Assembly (NCBI GenBank): GCA_023014335.1
Contig: JAECYW010000004.1
Span: 3,038,001 to 3,102,000, forward strand
Direction of reading: 5' to 3'
Source of the DNA: Galerina marginata
Lineage: Eukaryota > Basidiomycota > Agaricomycetes > Agaricales > Galerinaceae
DNA length: 64,000 nucleotides
The translations under genes and the position numbers were made by a program. A model generated the notes under the pieces. That model worked only from the letters and a program-made list of their open reading frames with translations, made no database searches and had not been told where the DNA came from. Positions 10,949 to 23,883 of this stretch are shown piece after piece. Each line of letters begins with the position of its first letter. Within the stretch, counting starts at the first letter, position 1.

Positions 10949-12631
10949 GCTTCTGAAGTCACTTCCAACTTTACACGGTTAGGAGATAGTGAATGGAGCG
11001 GGGTAGAATTCACAGCAAGATATGTGCTGCGCCTGCCCAGGCAAGACGACAGATGTATCCACATCAGAGCTCTGGTTCAGGAAGGTGCGAAGCTGTTGAG
11101 GGGCAGCTAACAACTCGGACGTAGAACTGCGAGGCACAAGAGGGCCGTATTGGTCCCCGATTTCTCCTCCCTTTGGCTGCAAATCGATCAGCATGACAAC
11201 TGCCTTTGGCGGGATGGATCTGAGATGACCCTCATCAGCCCCCATCCGCTCAATGAGTTGATGTTGCTTTGCCTTATTTTATAGTCCCTTTGACTCGGAG
11301 GCCTATGATTACGCCTAGCGTCTGTTGGCCCACCACGGGTGCATTATTTACATTATCATTGACAGTTTTAGTAGATTCTGACTACAATTGGCATGACATG
11401 GCATAAGCTTTCTGCAGGATCGACACACTGGCAGCGCTGGCTTCTATTGTGCCAATAATACACAGGAAAGCGCACAAAGATGCATGATAGTAGCACAGTT
11501 GATATGATATTGATGCCTCCCACTAAATTTTAATTTCTAAGCACCGGTATTTTTATGCATGTTGATTGTCGCCGTGATGACTACGCGATAACAGACCAAA
11601 ACTGAGAATTCTCCTTGTGCATACTTATTGTATTTATGGGTTCACTTATCTTTCTGCTGATTTCGTCGAGAAAGGAGGCAATCTAGTTGGGGCTCGCGAT
11701 TTTTAAACAAGTCATTGCAGAGCTCCGGGAATCATGGGGAGTATTGGCGACGAAACTTACCTTTATTTACTTACCTGGAGATGCGCATTCGGTAGGAGGC
11801 AGGGCGGACGCATCGTTGCTATCCTAGCATGACATATGGGCCTGGTGATCTCTCCGCGTTACGTATGGCGAACATGGACCTCGGACCACTTGTACTTATG
11901 CTCGGGGAACGCAAGGACGCGTCGGAGCATGACTGGACTGATCCTTATCCATATGCATGAGACGGTCATTGAGACCAAGTTAAGTCCAAAATCGTAACTT
12001 GTTCGAGGCTTATCTAGCAGGATAGTTCACCTTTGAATGATTGAATGCGCCGCAGCAAAGAATGAACCAATCCTCGAATTTCGAAGTTATCGTAATGCCC
12101 AATCAGCCAGATGAAGCATAAGCGGCCTGAAGCGGCTTGCCCAACTCTTGTTCGTTGTATACCGACCACCATCATCCCGTCTTGGTGCTTGCGAAAATTA
12201 TCGCATTCGGATTCTGTTCGGAATTTCTAGAGCTTTTGCTTCCCAGATCGTTGGACCTTGGAGACTTTTTGCTACACGGCCCTTGTAGTACAACGACGTT
12301 GGCAAAGCAACGTTCGGTATTATGTCGGTCATCAGGTCTGCGAACTGCGTGGTCCCAAGGCCGGCCTTGGCGAGGCGATATTAAACGAGCTCAGTGTTGC
12401 TGAGGAAAATTACTTCCCCCCTCTTTTCTTTGGTTCAGTGAACCTTTTTTTTAGACACTTGCGTTATTGACGGCTCGTTCATTTTTGCCTCCTCAACTCA
12501 CTTTTGACCAGGTGTCTATTTTTTGATTCTCCTTCCTCCTTCGACACGTTTTTTTTTTCTCTCAAGGGCCTATTACTTTTCCCTCTTCACGCTCTCTGTT
12601 GAACCTCTTCTGCCACCTGATCACTTTCAAG
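10949..12631. other. Intergenic stretch, about 1.7 kb
   Basis: The short frames here (for example 10979-11245 on the - strand and 12137-12403 on the + strand) show no family features. A CT-rich run from about 12410 to 12600 leads up to the next gene and is probably its core promoter. Nothing else recognised. Confidence 0.45.
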
Positions 12632-15180
12632 ATGCTTTTCAAATCCAACTTCAATTTCTTGGCTTGGTCGATCCTTGCTATTTCCTTGGACCAGGTTCTT
12701 GCACGCGAACAATGGCTTGAACGAGACGGTCGGGCTGTGTATCTATATCCCAGGAGATTCGGTCAAGAGCAGCCTGCTGTTCTCCAGAAAATCCGGAATG
12801 CATGCCCAGGAGCGGTTTGTGGTAACTTGGCTGGTCAAGCTGTTACTCCTTTGCTTGCAGCACAACCCGAGTGCTCGCAACAGGATTTGGCAGACGCGAT
12901 TATTGGTATGTCACCCTAACATTCCTTTCTCTAAGATACCCCATTTAACTTCGCCTTAAGACGCTAGCAAACAGTTTGACGCCGCAACAGCCGCCGCTAT
13001 GGTGGCTGCCGCCGTTGAATATCGCCAGGTCGAAAAGAACACGCCTCCCGTAAGCAACTTGCTCGTATTTTCCTTTAGCATGCTAAGTGTTCAAATGCTG
13101 GCTTAGGATTTCACGAAGAACCCCCCTGCTTTACGAAACTCTGTCTTCTGTCAGAAAGCCCCAAAGAATGCTGAGCTGAACGGCCTCGTTCAAGCTCAGG
13201 ATCCGGCCAACGACCCTACGCTCTTTTTCGACCCCGCATTGAAGGCAACCGTTCTTAAAGGTTCACAAGCCAACACTTCGCCTTTTGGAGGCGCCGTATC
13301 GAAGTAAGTCTTATGTACCTGCAAGACGCTTATCTCCTAATCCTTGATGCTTCCAGCCCCACCGAAGCTGAGCCTGCAGCCACCACTGGGGCCGTCCTCG
13401 TCGAACAGCCCGACGAGACCGCCACTTCTTGCGTCGTATGTCTTCGTTTTGTTTACACATGCGCAATAGGGACTCATTATATATGTTTAGACCGAGGTTA
13501 CTGTTACTGTCACTGGCACAGCTGTGGCTACTGGTCCTGCCGTTACCGTCGCCGTAGGAGGTGCTGCAACTACTGCTGCTGCTGCTCCAGCCAGCAACAC
13601 CGGTGCCGCTGCCTCCCCGGCTGGCGCAGATTTTGGAAGTTGCTCCGTTCCTGAGATCGAGTTCGGCGCTGGATTCGATGGTCGCAAGGAGACCAGCTTC
13701 GAACCTGCTGATAAGAGTATGAATAACCCTAGTCTGTCTGGCTAAATTCGCTAATCTTTCCATACAGAGTCTTTCAACCACGGCTCTGCTCAGAATATCG
13801 CCATCATCACTCGTAAGTGCTTTTTGTAGCTGTCTTGTTTCTTGCGGTTTTGATGTGCCTTTCAGAGTTCATCTGTGACACATTGACCAACAGTTGCAAA
13901 GCCAACCAAGCTGCCAAGGACCTCTGTGCAACAGCCACAACAGCTGCTGGTGCCGCGACTGCCAAAACTGGTGCTCAAGCCGATGCATTCAACAAAGTCT
14001 TTGGTATCTCCACCGTGAGCAGTGCGACAGTTTTTTTTTGCAATCAGTTGACATATTTTCGACGTTTAGAACTTTGTCGCAGTGGCTGCTATTGACGATC
14101 AAGGTCGCGTGATCTCCCCAGGTAGTGCCAATGCTGGTTCTGTCACCGTTCCAGCGGCCACCTTGGTCGCTTCTAAGGCTCCTGCAGCGACTGGTACAGC
14201 GGCTTCCGTTGCTCCTGCCGGCGGCATCGGAGACTTTGGTAGTTGCTCAGTTCCGCAAATTGAGTTCGGCGCTGGCTTCGATGGTAGGAAGGAAACCAGT
14301 TTCGAGCCCGTTGATAAGAGTACGTCAAGTTCTTTCTTTTGACAAGCAGTCTTTTGATCTTAATCTCTTGTAGCTTCTTTCAACCACGGCTCTGCCCAGA
14401 ACATTGACATCATTACCCGTATGTTGCGATATCTTATCTCGCAAGCGAACTACCCCTTATCACATCGTAACAGAATTCATTTGCGACACTCTGACTAACT
14501 CCTGCAAGGCTGATGCAACCGCGAAAGCTACATGTGCGAAGGGACAAGCTGCCGCTTCAGCTGCTGCAAAGGGAACTGGTGCTCAAGCTGATGCCTTCAA
14601 TTCCGCGTTCGATATTACAACAGTGCGTATCTTGTGTCCATAAGATAATTAGAAATTACTGACACTGTTCATTCAGGATTTCGCCGCGGTTTCCCAGATC
14701 GATAATCAGGGTAATGTAGTTGGTGGCGCAGTGAGCATTTCCCGCTTATTAATCATTTCATCGCGGGTTTAATATTGATGTTAGCAGGCACAACCCGCAC
14801 CCGCCACTCCCGCCGCCACTCCTGCTGCCAACAACAACAACAGCGGCGGTTCAAGTAGCAGCACTGCAGCCGCTGGAGATCTTCAAACATTCACTGGCGC
14901 TCTTGGAGGTGTAACTCCTCCGCCAGTGACAGCCCTTGGTAATGGTCAATTCCAAGTGACCGGCAACTCCGCGTTCAACGACCTGAAGAGTGCCATTACG
15001 CGCTCTTGGTGAGTAAAACAATGACTTTGAAGTTTATCGGAACATTTCTGACTTCCTCGACCTAGCGATGTTCAACATAACCAGTGTGCAAATGCTGCAA
15101 ACGCTTCAGGCAACAAAAATGGCTTCACTGTCGCCGCTTGCACTGCACAACAATCCCAGTGCAACGCTGCGTCGAATTAG
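12632..15180 (+). CDS. Secreted protein with two copies of a Cys-containing module, function unknown
   Basis: About thirteen exons encode roughly 630 residues. A signal peptide (hydrophobic SNFNFLAWSILAISL, ending near LA) leads an N-terminal Cys-containing region, then two related modules joined by Ala/Thr-rich linkers. Each module runs from DFGSCSVPxIEFGAGFDGRK through SFEPxDK, SFNHGSAQNI and FICDTLTNSCKA to GAQADAFNxxF and AVxxIDxQG. A Ser/Asn/Ala-rich linker leads to a C-terminal domain (FNDLKSAITRSCDVQHNQC, then TAQQSQCNA) that I have seen in many fungal secreted proteins of unknown role. Intron positions match between the two modules, so whole exon-intron units were duplicated. Likely extracellular or wall-associated. 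No catalytic motif is evident and I do not assign a function. Confidence 0.8.
13629..14723 (+). repeat. Internal tandem duplication inside the secreted protein gene (period about 603 bp)
   Basis: Unit 1 is about 13629-14114 and unit 2 about 14232-14723. Both code for the same module and carry introns after DK, after the IIT motif and after the TT at the end of the ADAF segment; the middle exon is 45 nt in both. Sequence identity is high around the SCSVP and FICDTLTNSCKA segments and low in the linkers and introns. Confidence 0.8.
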
Positions 15181-15970
15181 AAATACCATTTTGATTTACG
15201 TCCTACTCACAGACATTTTCCGAGACAGACACTTCCTTAGATCACGAGTTGCCCCTTTACTGTAGCCCTAGTACTTCATTTTGTTCACGGTTTATTTTGA
15301 TTAATACATGGCGTATAGGCCCTTGAAGATTAAATATTAAAGACTGACTAAACTTTAAAGACCCAATCCTGACTGCGAGGGTCCTTTCCCCGGTCCGAGT
15401 TACCAGTTTTGCCTGGTTTTGCCTGGTGGGTGAGACCAAACTGTCCACTCTTCAAACTGCCGCCATATTGATCGTTCTCTCGACTAGTGGTCCAGCTTGG
15501 TCATTTACGAAGATTTCATCCTTTGTGGTGCTTCCAGACACCTGGTATCTTGAAATACATTTGTACGATGGAGTAATTAGAGCTATCCAAGTTCAGGTAT
15601 GACTGCGTTGATACTATTTTTTACCAGCTGCTGATTAAGTCGGTCTTCGTGATCAGGTAGTCGCGTTGTTTGTTGGCTTCCGAGTCAGACTACCCCAGAG
15701 CAGGAAGAGCCATGGCATAATGGCATGATAGCCCTCTATTTGTGGATTCATCTATCTCTATGTATTTATAATTCACGCTTAAACAGAGCTATCCAGAGGT
15801 AGGACACGAAAGGGCGTGGGAGGCACGCAGCAGTTTGTTATGACGCCACCACGTCTCGGGATGGTGCACTAAGTTGGACAGTCAGCTCGGTCGTTTGATG
15901 AACAAGCGCGATATGCTATCTATGTCAAGTCCTATTTCTTTCAATACCCACCACCGCAACAACCTCAGAA
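15181..15970. other. Intergenic stretch, about 790 bp
   Basis: No coding frame supported. A short direct repeat (TTTTGCCTGG twice near 15409-15427) is the only local structure noticed. It should contain the promoter of the permease gene. Confidence 0.4.
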
Positions 15971-18355
15971 ATGCCAGGTAACGTTCAAGAACCTGGTCAT
16001 GATTCGGACGAGTCGGGCTCCTTACTTTCTGGCGACGAACCATCTGGTAGCGCTGAATTCCAGACAGTAGGAGCGCCCATAGAAAAGGTAAGTTTCTTGT
16101 ACACTCCATTGTTGGTGTTTATAATCGATTCTTCAGGTTGACATCCTTGGGCGCGAAGTCACTCTTCTGTCTGCAGTGATGCTGAATGTTGGTCAAATTA
16201 CGGGGTAAGCCTACCCTTTCCAACAACACCACTGTCACGATACATATCATTTATACCGTCTAGTTCAGGGATATATGCCGTTCCAGGCGTTATTTTGAAC
16301 TCTGTGGGGTCGATAGGAATGCTATTGCTCTATTGGATCATTGCGCCCATATTTGCGTTCGGTATGGGACACTTTCCATTCGTGAATTTCCCGAATGTTG
16401 TCTGAGTATCTAAGCAGCTGGTTTGGCTTTGTATAGCGAGCTCGCATCCATGTTCCCGAATAGGTCAGGAGCAGAAGTCGTCTACTTGGAACAAGCGTAT
16501 CCAAAGCCACGTTTTCTCGTCTCGACCGCATTTGCAGTAACAGCCATCTTGACATCGTAAGCCCTTTTCGCGATTTAAAACGCGGTTCTATTTTTTAATA
16601 ACAGGCCATAGATTCAGTGCATCGAATGCCATCGTTTTCGCTCAGTACACCCTTTCTGCCTTCGACATTCCTATTACAGCATGGAGCCAGACTATCGTTT
16701 CTCTGGCTGTTGTTTTTATCACCGTTGGCAGTATGCATATTTCAATAATTTATGGCTGGTCTTCAGAGTAACAACTTTCTTTAGGTGTAGCCATTTCGAC
16801 AAAGTGGTCCCTGAGAGCTGTCAACTTTCTAACGGCGTTCAAGGTCTTGTCTCTGGTCTTGTGAGCGGGTTTCTTCCTGAGCCTCCTTCAATGATCGCCT
16901 AAATAGGTGCTAGTATTGTAGGCACTGGTGTTGCAGTGCTGACAGGATTGACTCGCGTTGAACACCCATACGCGAATTTTCGAAATCCCTTCGAAGGCTC
17001 GTCCTCCAATGCAAATGCATTGGCAACTGCATTTGTCAGTCTATCTTACCTCTTCCTTCACTGGATTCTAAAAATTTCTAGGTCAAATCAAATCATGCAT
17101 TCATCGGGTGGCATAACGCATTCAATGTCCTTGGGGAAGTGAGAGGCAAGAACCCAGTACGAACGGTCCGCAAAGCTGGCTTCATCTCGCTCTTCCTGGT
17201 CTCCGCCTTGTTTTTGTTCATAAACGTTGCCTACGTTGCTGCCGTTCCACGGGAGGATATCCGAAATTCTGGGCAATTAATCGCTGTACTGTTCTTCCAC
17301 AACGTCTTCGGTACTTTGGGTGCGAAGATCTTTCCTTTGCTTGTGGCGGCTAGTTGTTTCGGTAATATTGTGGGTCATTTTAATCTAGTTTTGGACCAAC
17401 TTTTATTTTGCTTCTAGATCGCGGTTGTAAGTACTTTAATAAAGAATTGCTGAATTGGCGTCTTACTATACAACCCTATCGACAACAGACAGTAGGACAG
17501 GTGCACCCCTTCATTGGACTCTTTAACGAAATGTTACTAATTCTCAACAGGCTCGCGTCATTCGTGAAGTAGCAAGACAAGGACTACTGCCATACCCTGC
17601 TTTCTTCACCTCGATCAAGCCATTTGGAACACCACTTGGACCAGTAGGTCTCAAGGGAGCTCTGACCGTCATAGTGCTGCTTGCAGTTCCAGCAAAGGAT
17701 GCCTTCAATTTCGTCCTAGATTTAGCTTCCTATCCGTTTCTCGTACGTGCTCTATCTCTTTGGTGTCACTGCTCTGTTAACATTATGTCTGGTAGGTTTT
17801 TCATTCGGCGATGGCAATCGGCATCTGGATACTGCGACGGAGAAGGCAGCGAGCGAACTTACAACCTTCTGTGTTTCAAGCCAGTAATGCAGTGGTCCTC
17901 GTATACCTTACCTCGTGCATTCTCCTCCTTGTGTTACCATGGTAAGACCCGCTCTAGCATGCCATTTCGGGGGTTGCAGCTGATACCTGGCTTTAGGGTA
18001 CCGCCAGAACCTGGCCATGCAGATGTTTCTTTCTGGTATGCAACGTAAGCACTTCGGCCCCGACCTAATGTGTATATGAATGATTAACGTTCTCAATGCA
18101 GATATTGTGTCGCGGGAATCGGACTCCTTCTGGTACGTCTCAAGTTCCTTGGAGATTTCCAATGTTAAGTCATAAATACAGTGCTGTGGATTGTACTACT
18201 GGCTTTGGATAATCGCCCTTCCCAAACTTGGAGGATATGAGGTTGTCGAAGAAGTCGAAGAACATCCAGACGGTGCGCGAAATACAAGACTCGTCAGGCG
18301 CTACAAGACAGCAGCAAGCACCGATGGAGAGCAAGAGCCACTGCTTGCGACTTAG
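15971..18355 (+). CDS. Mup1-like amino acid permease (APC superfamily, high-affinity methionine permease type)
   Basis: A polar acidic N-terminus (MPGNVQEPGHDSDESGSLLS) precedes about twelve helices read across many introns. Family features: the unwound helix 1 motif SGIYAVPGVILNSVGSIG, AGLALYSELASMFPNRSGAEVVYLEQAYP read in parts, SNHAFIGWHNAFNVLGEVR, and GQARVIREVARQGLLPYP. The protein should import methionine or related neutral amino acids at the plasma membrane; yeast Mup1 is the best known member. The short cytoplasmic tail ends EQEPLLAT. Two very small exons, 17418-17426 (9 nt, IAV) and 17489-17500 (12 nt, TVGQ), join the segment before GQARV. The exact substrate is inference. Confidence 0.85.
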
Positions 18356-18614
18356 ATATTGGTCTTCATTGCGTGTAGATTGCAACCCATAGACTCATTT
18401 TGTATAAGTTTACTGTGCTCTCGACTCTCGAGGAGCAACCTAATTCTATTTTATTTAAAAAACGAGCGTAGCTTGAGTGGTGAGTGGTCCCTAATAGAAA
18501 CAAATGGGCTAGCGTTACAAAAGATATTATTTAGTACTAGTACAGCGTAGAACAGCCAATAACCGAAAGTGTCCGCGAACTCGAAAACATGACGACATAG
18601 CACCCGACCCATTT

Positions 18615-20482
18615 CTAACTTGTTGTTCTTAACGATAGGGCGATCGCCTTCTGCCTCTCGACTTCCCACCGCTTGAGCTCTTCCTTCAGGCTGTTGACCC
18701 GCATCTCGCCGACAGGGTGGGTGTGGCTGTCACCCATGATCCGCCGTGCAAGTTTCGGGGCCTCATCTGGATCTGGTTTTCCTGGTCTGGCGCATTCAGC
18801 CTCTTCGCCCGACCGGTGTTCCCAGAATTTGATCGTGTCTCTGGCGTCAAATCCAGCATGCGCCAGCAGCCTTGAATACCAGTTAATACAATAATTAAAA
18901 CTTTAAAAGCCGAACCACATACCGCGCAGACACGACGTCGGCTTCGATCTCTTGCTTTGTGCTGTTGCAGTACATCGAAAGCTTGAGGAGTTCTCCAGAG
19001 CCGACTTTCCCCAGACCAGCTACCGCGTCGTTGACAAACGGACCAAAGAGCATCGTGATAGGGAAAATGAGCACCCGGATGATATCCGCCGCTATCGAGA
19101 GCGTGCCAGGAACGATAACGTTGACCGACGACAAACTCTCCAGATGGTGTGAGAGGATAAGATGGGCCATCTCGTGCGCAAGGAGGATGGCGAGCTCCGA
19201 GGTCTGTTCTGGGGTTGGAGTCACCTGTGGAGGAGGGGATGGAGAGCCGGAAAACAGTCCCCCGAAAAGCGACTGCCAAAACGACTTGGGCGGGGGAGTG
19301 GACACGAACTCGGGTGGGTATTTGGCGAAGATCTCGTCGAGGAAGCCAGTGTAGACCACGATCCCACTGCCCCCGTCCGGCCCAAAGCCGTATGAGAAAG
19401 CGTTCGAAGACTCGGGCTTGTCGATGACGAGCAGGGAGTAGGGCACGCCGGGTATCACTCCGATCGGAGGCAGTACCTCGTCGCCTTTCGCCATTTTGTC
19501 GCACAGCCAGCGGAGGTACTCGGAGGCTCTGGGGCGGGGTCGGAGTGGGTGTTTTGCGGGCGGGGGGAGGGGCTTGGAGTCTTCGCCGCCTTCTGTCCAG
19601 TTAGGACAGAGTTCGGGCTCGCGAGAGAGAACGGGGATGCTGGATTCTAGTCGGCGTAGGGTATCGTTCACCCACTGATACCTCCAGTCTGTTTGGGGGA
19701 TGGCTCTTGGGGAGCCTTCTTCGGCTAGGATCTCGCCGACGGCGTTGTACCAGCCAATACCAGCCAGCTTTGCGGCTATCTCGTCCTCTTCCTCTGGGGA
19801 GAGGAGGACCATGCGCCATCTTATATGGCGAGGTTAATAACACATTAATTGACGAGAAAACCAGACTGACGAACCTCCCCGTTAGCGGCGTCTGCTCTAA
19901 GCTGGCCACGATAGTCGCCCAGAAGATAAAAAAGGGTATGAATAGCAGAACTTGAAGTGCCCGCGTCCGCCTGCGGATCTTGCCCATCTGCTTCTCCTTA
20001 TGTTCCTCTGACGTAGGAAATCCATGAAGAGCCGCGTATTTGATCATCTTCTCCGACCTCTTGTTCTTGAACCATAACAGAGGAATAAACGTGAGTGCTA
20101 TTCGACTCGCTGTCCGTGCAAGTTCAAAACCCGTCGAAGCCTGCAGTAGACACGATCAGGATGTATCAGAGATGCATTTTACAACTCGTACCTTGAGAAC
20201 GGACGCTAGAACGGGTATCAAGGCAGCCAAGGGTCCCCCATTTCTGCGTGGTGTTGCATGGAAAGCAGCGGAAAGTTTTGGATGTATAGAAAGGTAAATT
20301 GCAGTTGAATGTCGAGGAATCTGGGCATGATAACGAATTCCCGATGATGGAGCGCTAAATGGCGTATGCGATCTAGTTCTTCTTGAAATTAGCGTCAGAG
20401 TGGAGTGTTGGCGAGATACTAGCGAACGACCGTCAGGCCGTAGAAGAGCTTTTGGGACGACGCGGACTATGCGACGCAACAT
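18615..20482 (-). CDS. Mitochondrial M48 metallopeptidase (Oma1-like)
   Basis: Four exons (20482-20192, 20140-19875, 19819-18923, 18870-18615) give 569 residues. The N-terminus is rich in Arg and Ser with almost no acidic residues (MLRRIVRVVPKALLR), typical of mitochondrial import. A membrane segment (VLLFIPFFIFWATIVA) follows. The zinc site is HEMAH within LAILLAHEMAHLILSHH, and the third ligand is likely the Glu in EIEADVVSARL. A second hydrophobic stretch lies after the active site. Oma1-type peptidases act in inner-membrane quality control and cleave Mgm1/OPA1-like or misfolded proteins. A Pro/Ser-rich insertion lies before the HExxH helix. An assignment to another M48 subgroup (Ste24-like) is less likely because there are too few helices. 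Confidence 0.85.
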
Positions 20483-20777
20483 GGTGCATGATAGAACATA
20501 AGAGAGACGTGTTCAAGTTTCAAACATTTCCTTCTCCAGCGGTACCGTTGCTGCGACTTGGACAACCCTGCATATCTCACTTTTGCACGTGCTGGAGGAG
20601 GATCTCGACAGTCCTATGACTCAACTTGGTCAGGGAACCGTGCATGTCGGACAAATAATTTCTGGGGACATTGGCAGGTGCGCAGTGATCATGATAGCAA
20701 TCTTTGTACGATTATCTTTGTAAGTAGGGCAATGTATATTACAGTAGATACGGTTATGCAAGAAGAAAAAAATTGGA

Positions 20778-22203
20778 TCAGGAAATGAATGTAGCCTCGT
20801 TGTAGAGCACGCCCTCAACTTCAACTCCAGAGGAAAGACCAGGAGCCAAAGCTTCTGGTCCAGTGATGGAGAGTTTCGCTGGGTTAATCCACTGGGGCAG
20901 TTGGTGTGAGTACCACGGATGCGACACAGCCGAGACATGCACAGTACCTGATAGATGTATGGCTTCGTCCCTGCGACGTAGTTGACAGCAACTTTGAGGA
21001 CATAGGGAATTTCGGCGAGGACGTCCACCTTCTCGATAAGACCTTGGGGTTTCTCCACGGTGCCCAGGTTGGCGTGCAACTTCGCCTGTACCGTTCCGGG
21101 GGCATCCGTAACAACAGAGGGTGCCTTCCATTCAAAATCGATCTCAGAAGGCTTGCCGTAGCTAGTTTCAGCATCGTGCTCTGCCTTGAGATGTGTCGCG
21201 CGCGAGACAACCGAGCCTGTGTGCTCTTCACCAGGCCACTTCGTCTCGGTCGTAACAGCCGCCAGTTTGCCACCAACAACCACCGAGCCAACGTTTACGA
21301 CAACGCCCCCAGACCCTGCACCTCTCTTGCCGTAAGTGTTGAGCGTCGTGTATTCCATCTGGATCGCCGATACCCCGCCAAGTTGCTCGCTCTGGAAGTG
21401 TGCAAAGTTCCATGCAGAGGCGACGAGGTTGGGCCGCATGCCTTGGATGGCGTGCACGAACATTCCCGTGCCTTGGAAGGGCTCGGCCTTGCCGCTGCGG
21501 ATGAAGTGTCCAGTTGCTTGGAAGCGCGGCCAGAAGCGGTGGATAACATAACCGTCTGCCTTGCTGGTATCCGTACCGAAATACGAGTAGCCTCCCTGTG
21601 GGCCCTTGCCGACTTTGTATCCAGGGATAGAGGCGGGTCGCTGCACTTCCAATGATACCTGGAGGTCGGTGCCCAGGTTGGCGCGGACGGTGTAGGTCTC
21701 TGGGAACTCCGAGCCTGGGTGGGCCTTGTAAGTAACAGAGAACTCGTCCGCCTTGCTCGACCGTTTATCGAGTCCTGGAGGCGGGGTGACGAAATTCGTA
21801 ACGTTGAGAGACTTCCATGTCTTCTCTCCTTTCGCTGGATTCGCGATCTTGCAGGTGAATTGAATCGTGGGGTACCATACACTGCATAAATATAAGTCGA
21901 GTACCAGAGATCGATAGGTAAGAACTCACCCAACGGCGGAGTGGATCACTTGGCACATCAAGGACGTGCCATCTTCTGTGATCACGTAGAAAATCTGTGT
22001 CTCAGTGACGAACCCGCCTGCGCAAAGCCATTCGGTGTCCTTTGGTTCGAGTTCACCAAATAGCTCTGTCTCAGAGAACTTGTCAGAGACAGAATGGAAG
22101 TTCGGGGCATGTGGGTCGACAGGGGGTGCTGTTCTGTATAAATATTGACGTACTGCAATACAGAAGGTGAAGGGGAGACTCACGAAAAGATGGACGAGAA
22201 CAT
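20778..22203 (-). CDS. SVF1: Svf1-like survival factor / ceramide-binding lipocalin-type protein
   Basis: Four exons (22203-22184, 22133-21930, 21881-20948, 20891-20778) give 423 residues. The N-terminus MFSSIFSTAPPVDPHAPNF, then DTEWLCAGGFVTETQIFYV, the VWYPTIQFTCKI strand, GYSYFGTDTSKADGYVIHRFWPRF, and the C-terminal YIYQWINPAKLSITGP are characteristic of fungal Svf1 proteins. In yeast Svf1 helps cells survive oxidative and cold stress and carries ceramides between ER and Golgi, using an amphipathic N-terminus. The first exon is only 20 nt (ATG to the first intron). The next gene upstream on this strand ends at 22412, so the two are in tandem. Confidence 0.93.
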
Positions 22204-22411
22204 GGTGGTCGATATCCAAGAAGGCTATTTACGGTTAGAAAGGGGGTGTTAGTCACTGTGTTTATGTATCGACTCGGAACAACAAGTGCATGCATCGATG
22301 AAACCTAGACCTGAACCTGAACGTCCCATTTTTTCTCTACAATCGATGGATGGATCCTGAGATAGATGATATTAAAGAAGCTACTGATAATATTCTATTA
22401 GGTGTTCTCTA

Positions 22412-23801
22412 TTACGGTCCAGGTTCCTCGCTTCTTGGCCGTTTTCTCGGTCGCCCCAACTCTGAATCCAATTGACCACTCTTCCCAATTTCCGAGTTAT
22501 TGTCCACCACCTGTTGGTTAAGCACCACCCATGGGTAATTTACATTGTACGAGGAGAGTGCAGGGTCGACTGCAACAGCCGTGTTCGGGGCCCAGTCCAG
22601 TGTGTTATTATCAGATTGAGACCCATGATTCGGTGCCGCAGGGAAAGGGCCTACACCCAGGGCATTACCGTCGGTCGCGGGGGGCGCTGTCGTCCTCACT
22701 GACTGTTCTCGTAGCGGCGCGGCTGGCCGGGCGTCTGCATCGTAAGCCCAGGAAAAATCCTCGTTTGCGTCATCGATATCGCCGTCCACTTGAGAGGAAG
22801 AGGAAGCGATACCCGCCGCTATAATAGAATGGGCCATAGTCCACTCGAACCTCATCGCGCCACTTTGAATGGCATCGAGCACAAGTCTATTTTGATTAGC
22901 CTTCAAGGTTGACGGGTTTTGCATTGGGACACTTTCCGGCCATCCAACCAACCGGACGCCGTAGATGTCCAGCTTCTCGTGGTTCGTCCATTTCATTTCA
23001 GCGCTGCGGAACCCACAGGCCACTCTATCATAAAAGTCAATGTAAGAAAGCCAATTATCCCTGAAAGAGGTTAATAGAACCATTTCACCGAAGGGCGTTA
23101 CGGACGCTTTCATAAACCTCGGTCTTAAGCGACTTCGCAGGGCCTGCTTTTGACGGCGGAGTGAAGGTTTGTTGTTCGATGGTTAGAGGTTGTATGAGGT
23201 CTGGATTGGTAGCAGGCTTTTGTAAATGCGCAGTGGCGTGTGCTTTGAATGCTTTGGCACCCTGTTCTCCTCCGCCCCTCAACCCTCGCCAGAATTCACG
23301 ACCAATCACCGATCCGCCTAAAAACCCGCCATCGGAGGCTTCATTCGGGTCGACAGCCAGGATGAAAGCCTGGACTCCCGATGTAGCAGATAAGCTTTCG
23401 AGGATGATTGATGTATCGCTTAGGATAGACCGCACTGGCAAAGTTGTGAGATGGGTATTTGTGAGGCAAAACTAAATACCGACCTTGAGCGGATTGATTG
23501 GTCAAGTCTTTGGACTGGGTGGTGGTTGGTAGCGATACTGGCGGCTGAAAGAGGTATTTAGCGTGCCATTGAGCAACATGCCGTTTTGTCTGTGCAAAAT
23601 AATGTTAGAATCAAGGGTGTTACCCATACATAGGCCCTAGGAGACCTCTTCATACGGGCGTGATTCCCGCTGAGCAAATGCCCTGATCTCTGCAAGATAC
23701 TTTTCCATGAAAGCATCGAGGCGCTCTAGATAAAGACCATCCCTAGAGACATCTCCACCTGGCGTCTCATACTCGAACATGCCTGGTGGACTGGCACTCA
23801 T
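22412..23801 (-). CDS. Uncharacterised agaricomycete protein
   Basis: At least four exons: the start is at 23801 (MSASPPGMFEYETPGGDVS), an intron begins at the GTCTCC after RPYEE (near 23646), another follows NQSAQ, and one of about 64 nt follows VRNALR (the intron contains a frame-open stretch ending TATGATAG). The remainder reads VACGFRSAEMKWTNHEKLDIYGVRLVGWPESVP in parts, and the tail is acidic then basic (GRPRKRPRSEEPGP), which could act as a nuclear signal. I recognise the pattern GFLGGSVIGREFWRGLRGGG as common in basidiomycete proteins without known function. It is divergently arranged with Acl4, 122 bp between start codons. No catalytic motif seen. Confidence 0.7.
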
Positions 23802-23883
23802 ACTGATTTGTTTGGGTCTAATGGTCGTGTGGCATGTTGAAGAGTAACTAGATTGCCGCCGAGCAGAAAAGTCCTGTATTGGC

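Noticed and set aside
18686..19504. 272-codon minus-strand frame
   Set aside because: It is another frame of the M48 peptidase exon, which carries the HEMAH zinc site.
20906..21655. 249-codon frame on the + strand
   Set aside because: It is antisense to the third exon of Svf1, whose protein is clearly conserved.
23085..23113. A 28-nt intron in the unknown minus-strand gene
   Set aside because: Too short for splicing here; a 64-nt intron ending at the next AG gives the same frame and a better join.
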